Shown: positions 5,486 to 8,258 of the stretch, piece by piece
How positions within the stretch are numbered: position 1 is the first letter of the stretch
How the letters are laid out: every line of letters begins with the position of its first letter
The notes under the pieces: generated by a model
Database searches by the model: none
What the model was told of the DNA's origin: nothing
Seen by the model: only the letters and a program-made list of their open reading frames with translations
Program-made: the position numbers and the translations under genes
Assembly: GCA_964495755.1 (NCBI GenBank)
Contig: CAZBXU010000160.1
Coordinates: forward strand, 1-8,258
DNA from: JAFGQJ01 sp964495755
Lineage (GTDB): Bacteria > Spirochaetota > Spirochaetia > SZUA-6 > DRHE01
Length of the DNA stretch: 8,258 nucleotides
Reading direction: 5' to 3'

Positions 5486-6408
5486 GCCTCAACGGTCATG
5501 CCTTCCCGGGCGATCATCACCTCCATAGAGGTCTTCCCGCCGGCAGCCGCCTGTATCTTTTTCTCTATCAGCTCGAGCTCCGCATCGCTTCGATCCGGGT
5601 CGTGATGGAACAGGAGCAGCTTCTTCACCCCCGCCTTGTGGGCTACGTTCACCGCATGCTCGAAGGAGGAGTGGCCCCACCCGAGCTTGGACGAGATATA
5701 TTCTTTGTGCGTGTACTGGGAGTCGTGAATCAGTATATCTGCTCCCTGGAAAAAACGAGCTACTTTGTCGTTTTCTTCTTGGGCGGCCAGCGCACCTTCC
5801 TTGACCGCTTCTTCGTCGTAGCTGGGATCATCGGGACTAACGTCGAACACATTGCTGAAAGGCTCGGTGTCGTAGGCGGTACAGAACACTTTGCCGCGGT
5901 ACTCGAAACGATAGCCAAGAACCAGGATCGGGTGGTTGAGGTACTTCGTGGTCAGCCAGAGACCGCCGCCAAGATCCTGGGACCCTTCCTTGAGATTGAA
6001 ATATTCGATTTTGGCTGCCAGTTCGGTGAGGCGCACCGGCCAGTATCGATAGGTAAGCATATCCCCGACAATCTTATCGAGAGTGTCCTCTTCGTAGGTA
6101 ACCGGTCCGAAGACCTTCAGCTCCGTGTTGGGGACAAAGATGGGGATAAAGAAGGGGAATCCCATGATGTGATCCCAATGGGTATGGGTCAGGAACAGCT
6201 CGGTCTTGATCGGCCCTTTGGGCAGATCGCTCTTCATGACATGACCGGCCAGCTCTCTTATGCCCGTGCCGGCATCGATGACGACCAGCCGATCCTCTTC
6301 TCCAAAGCGCAGCTCCAGACACGCAGTATTTCCGCCGTACTTCACCGTCTTGGGCCCGGGACAGGGTACAGAACCCCGCACTCCCCAGAATCTCACTCGT
6401 ATCGACAC
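5482..6408 (-). CDS. Metallo-beta-lactamase-fold metallo-hydrolase
   Basis: The 308-residue protein has a metallo-beta-lactamase fold with an almost complete two-metal site: HTHWDH (75-80), H159 in LNHP, D180 in TAYDTE, H228-D229 in ILIHDSQYT and H268/H269 in LFHHDP. An N-terminal FWGVRGSVPCPGP and a central GGNTACLEL match the subgroup near RNase Z and phosphoribosyl cyclic phosphodiesterase (PhnP-like), which act on phosphodiesters. GWGHSSFEHAV (243-253) is typical of that subgroup too. The true substrate is unknown; a nuclease or cyclic-nucleotide phosphodiesterase role is possible. No signal peptide is seen, so it should be cytosolic. The start is GTG (6406-6408), supported by AAAGG nine bases upstream, overlapping the stop of the HDOD gene. 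That tight junction suggests joint function with the HDOD protein. Its own stop lies within the -35 box of the tRNA promoter. Confidence 0.9.
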   Translation of the reverse strand: MSIRVRFWGVRGSVPCPGPKTVKYGGNTACLELRFGEEDRLVVIDAGTGIRELAGHVMKSDLPKGPIKTELFLTHTHWDHIMGFPFFIPIFVPNTELKVFGPVTYEEDTLDKIVGDMLTYRYWPVRLTELAAKIEYFNLKEGSQDLGGGLWLTTKYLNHPILVLGYRFEYRGKVFCTAYDTEPFSNVFDVSPDDPSYDEEAVKEGALAAQEENDKVARFFQGADILIHDSQYTHKEYISSKLGWGHSSFEHAVNVAHKAGVKKLLLFHHDPDRSDAELELIEKKIQAAAGGKTSMEVMIAREGMTVEA

Positions 6409-6421
6409 AATTTCAAACCTT

Positions 6422-7291
6422 TCAATGGGCCACCTGCACGAACACCTGGGCCTTCTCGATCTCGCCCTTCACCGTGTCTTCTATACTCTCCAAATAATCC
6501 CAGTCAACCCCTATCTCCTGAAAAACTTCGTCGGGAAGCTCTTCAGGGTAACGGTCACCGGAGAAACCGAGCTCATAGGTATTGCTGAACAGGTTGGCTA
6601 TGGCGACGGTGACGACCAGACCCCGATGTGTACCCGTGTACTCATCGAGGCTGTGGTGAAAACATACGGCATCGGAGAGGTTTTCCCCCAGCCTCCAGTT
6701 CTCGATGATCAACTTGCCCACCATCGCATGGTTCACGAGCATAATATCTTCTTCAGATCTGTACAGCGGGGTGTGCTCGCGGTCGGTATTGGAAATCGCC
6801 TGTACATACTCCGTGGCAAGCTTGTTGTTCAGGGGGATCTTACCGATGTCGTGGAGCAACCCTCCGATGAAGTACTCCTCCCGGAGTTTCGGATCCACAT
6901 TCCTGCGGGTAGCGATAAGCTTGGCAGTTACCCCAACACTGATCGAATGGCGCCAGAAACCCTCCATGTTCAAGGCCTGGAAGTCACTGGCGCGGCCCAG
7001 AGTTCCAAGAACGGCGGTACTTAAAGCCAGGTTTTTGACGGTATTGATACCCAGCATGATGATGGCCCGCACGAGTGAGGTGATCTGGTTGGGCAGGGAA
7101 TAGTACGCCGAGTTGATCAACCGCATAACCTTCCCCATGAGAACCGGATCCAAGCTGATTATCTGGTTCAGGTCCGCCGGAGAGGTTTTTGGATTGTTGG
7201 TGATTTCCAGCACTTTGGCTACAGTGACCGGTAAAGCCGGCATCTTGTGTACGTATGCTTGGATAACCTTCAGTATTGTATCTTTTTCCAT
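6422..7291 (-). CDS. HDOD-domain protein with retained HD-type motif
   Basis: The 289-residue protein is a stand-alone HDOD domain (about residues 15-215) with a short helical C-terminal extension. Seen directly are LPVTVAKVLEI (20-30), the IISLDPVLMGKVMRLINSAYY stretch (44-64), RAIIMLG (75-81), WRHS (113-116, H115), GLLHDIGK (144-151, H147-D148), NHAMVG (187-192, H188) and FHHS (211-214). HDOD proteins are non-enzymatic relatives of HD-GYP phosphodiesterases and act in signal transduction and stress or motility control. This one keeps several histidines that bind metal in catalytic HD proteins, while the position of the usual last Asp ligand appears as N233, so activity is doubtful. There is no receiver or output domain attached. 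The ATG at 7289-7291 is 4 nt from the preceding stop, with AGGG nine bases upstream. It is followed after 13 nt by the metallo-hydrolase gene. Confidence 0.9.
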   Translation of the reverse strand: MEKDTILKVIQAYVHKMPALPVTVAKVLEITNNPKTSPADLNQIISLDPVLMGKVMRLINSAYYSLPNQITSLVRAIIMLGINTVKNLALSTAVLGTLGRASDFQALNMEGFWRHSISVGVTAKLIATRRNVDPKLREEYFIGGLLHDIGKIPLNNKLATEYVQAISNTDREHTPLYRSEEDIMLVNHAMVGKLIIENWRLGENLSDAVCFHHSLDEYTGTHRGLVVTVAIANLFSNTYELGFSGDRYPEELPDEVFQEIGVDWDYLESIEDTVKGEIEKAQVFVQVAH

Positions 7292-7295
7292 CGCC

Positions 7296-8258
7296 TTATT
7301 CCCTGATCTTGTGAAGGATTCCGTTGAGCTTCGATTGCAGCATCGTACCGAGAGTCTTGTCCGGGTGATAGGAGGCTAGGTCCTTCATGAAGTCAAAGGT
7401 CTCGGCGATTTTCCCTACGTCGAGGGAACTGCTTGGAACCTGAGGTGTGAACTTGCTTTCGATCTGGTTTTTGATTCCCGATCTCCCCTGAAGTCTTGAC
7501 TTAATATACTCTATCTTCAAACGAGCGTCACTGTGGAGAAAGCTACTTTGCCTTCTCTCCGGCAGGTACTCCGTCAGCTCTTCCAAATAGTTCATGAGCC
7601 CCTGAGCTTGGGATCCCGACTGTTCGGGCGGTGGGGAACCAGGAAGAACACCAGCGGCTTGTTTTTCCGCCTTTGGTCTTTTTGGTCCTTTCGTTGAAGC
7701 CTTGTGGGCGGGTGGTTTCGGCTCCTCAGCGGCAATACTTTTCAGTTTTGACCGACGCTGCTCCAACCGCTCCCGGACTCGCTTGAGAAAATCCTTGAGC
7801 CTTTGCCGCAGATGCTTCTTCCTCTCTTTTCCCGGGCCCTGTTGAGCAATTTTCTCTGGTGACACCTCACGCCGTATCTCCGGAGCCTTTGCGGTCTCCA
7901 AAGACGTCTCTCCGGAGGCGGTCGCGGGTATCGCCGCTTCGACTGTCGGCTTAGGCGGCTCAGCCGGTCCACCAAAGGGAGCAAACCCAGTTTCCTCCTC
8001 GTCTTCGACAAAATCCCGGGCGAATCGGGGAATCCCCCCCGCGGCTTCACCCGGCGGCGGGACCACGGGCCGTTCCAACGCGGGTGGCGGTTGATAGGGG
8101 GGAGAGGTCGGTGGCGGCTGAACGGGAGCAGGAATGAACTGAGGGCGGGCATTCATCCTGCTGGAGATGTCCTGCAGTTCTTGGGCAAGCCGGTCTACCA
8201 TCTGGGCCTGCGCCCGCATCGACTCTTGAACCGATTGGGAAAGCAGTTCCTGCGCCGG
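7296..8258 (-). CDS. Unrecognised proline-rich, coiled-coil protein, 5' end outside window
   Basis: I do not recognise this protein. The frame is open to the right edge (320 visible residues); a Met at 8217-8219 is an internal candidate, but 13 further in-frame codons continue the same Gln/Leu-rich helix pattern, so the real start is probably outside. The visible order is: a likely coiled coil (about 1-35); a Pro-rich low-complexity stretch (about 38-70); an acidic patch DFVEDEEE (82-89); an Ala/Pro/Glu linker; a strongly basic predicted helix (about 143-173, rich in K and R); a Lys/Pro linker (about 180-205); and a C-terminal helical domain (about 220-320) with LMNYLEELTEYLPERR and a KIEYIKSRLQG segment. 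No signal peptide or membrane span is visible. Its TAA lies 4 nt before the HDOD gene, so it is probably in the same operon. A scaffold or localisation role is a guess from composition only. Confidence 0.8.
   Translation of the reverse strand, partial: PAQELLSQSVQESMRAQAQMVDRLAQELQDISSRMNARPQFIPAPVQPPPTSPPYQPPPALERPVVPPPGEAAGGIPRFARDFVEDEEETGFAPFGGPAEPPKPTVEAAIPATASGETSLETAKAPEIRREVSPEKIAQQGPGKERKKHLRQRLKDFLKRVRERLEQRRSKLKSIAAEEPKPPAHKASTKGPKRPKAEKQAAGVLPGSPPPEQSGSQAQGLMNYLEELTEYLPERRQSSFLHSDARLKIEYIKSRLQGRSGIKNQIESKFTPQVPSSSLDVGKIAETFDFMKDLASYHPDKTLGTMLQSKLNGILHKIRE

Noticed and set aside
5602..6588. Open plus-strand frame of 328 codons opposite the metallo-hydrolase and HDOD genes
   Set aside because: It spans the junction of two well-supported minus-strand genes and shows no recognisable domain.
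8178..8219. ATG at 8217-8219 as the true start of the right-edge protein
   Set aside because: The frame stays open to the window edge and the 13 upstream codons continue the same coiled-coil pattern; no clear ribosome binding site precedes this ATG.

Overview
The window is a single-strand gene block: every supported gene is read on the minus strand, so the biological order runs from right to left. It comes from a draft assembly, since a run of exactly 100 N (1608-1707) marks a scaffold gap. The host looks like a diderm bacterium of moderate to high GC using the standard code, with a lipoprotein, a tRNA gene without encoded CCA and tightly packed operons. The overall style is compatible with a spirochaete, but that is an impression only; no marker in the window fixes the taxonomy.

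Right part (8258 to 5482): an unrecognised proline-rich, partly coiled-coil protein that enters from beyond the right edge, then an HDOD-domain protein, then a metallo-beta-lactamase-fold hydrolase with a GTG start. Gaps are 4 and 13 nt, so these three are probably co-transcribed and look like a signalling or regulatory unit.

Middle (5485 to 3462): a good sigma-70-type promoter (TTGATC, 17 bp, TATGAT) overlaps the stop codon of the metallo-hydrolase gene and points into a tRNA-Ala(CGC) gene. Thirteen nucleotides after the tRNA the start codon of a lipoprotein NagZ-type glycoside hydrolase (GH3) appears, without a Shine-Dalgarno sequence. Nicotinamidase (PncA) follows.

Left part (3460 to 1): nicotinate phosphoribosyltransferase (PncB), dCTP deaminase (Dcd, interrupted by the scaffold gap), a NeuB-family sialic-acid-type synthase with a SAF domain, and a Nudix hydrolase cut by the left edge. 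Junctions are 1 nt, a GTGA overlap, an ATGA overlap and 16 nt, so tRNA-Ala-nagZ-pncA-pncB-dcd-neuB-nudix has the form of one tRNA-led operon of housekeeping and salvage genes. PncA and PncB together convert nicotinamide to nicotinate mononucleotide, entering NAD synthesis by the Preiss-Handler route. The rest is a mixture: wall turnover, dUTP supply, and nonulosonic acid synthesis.

I see no mobile element, CRISPR array, phage gene or defence island. No stretch longer than 300 bases lacks a gene. The points most worth a second look are the tRNA-led, SD-less nagZ start, the scaffold gap with a composition step across it, a substituted Asp in Dcd, and the unrecognised right-edge protein.
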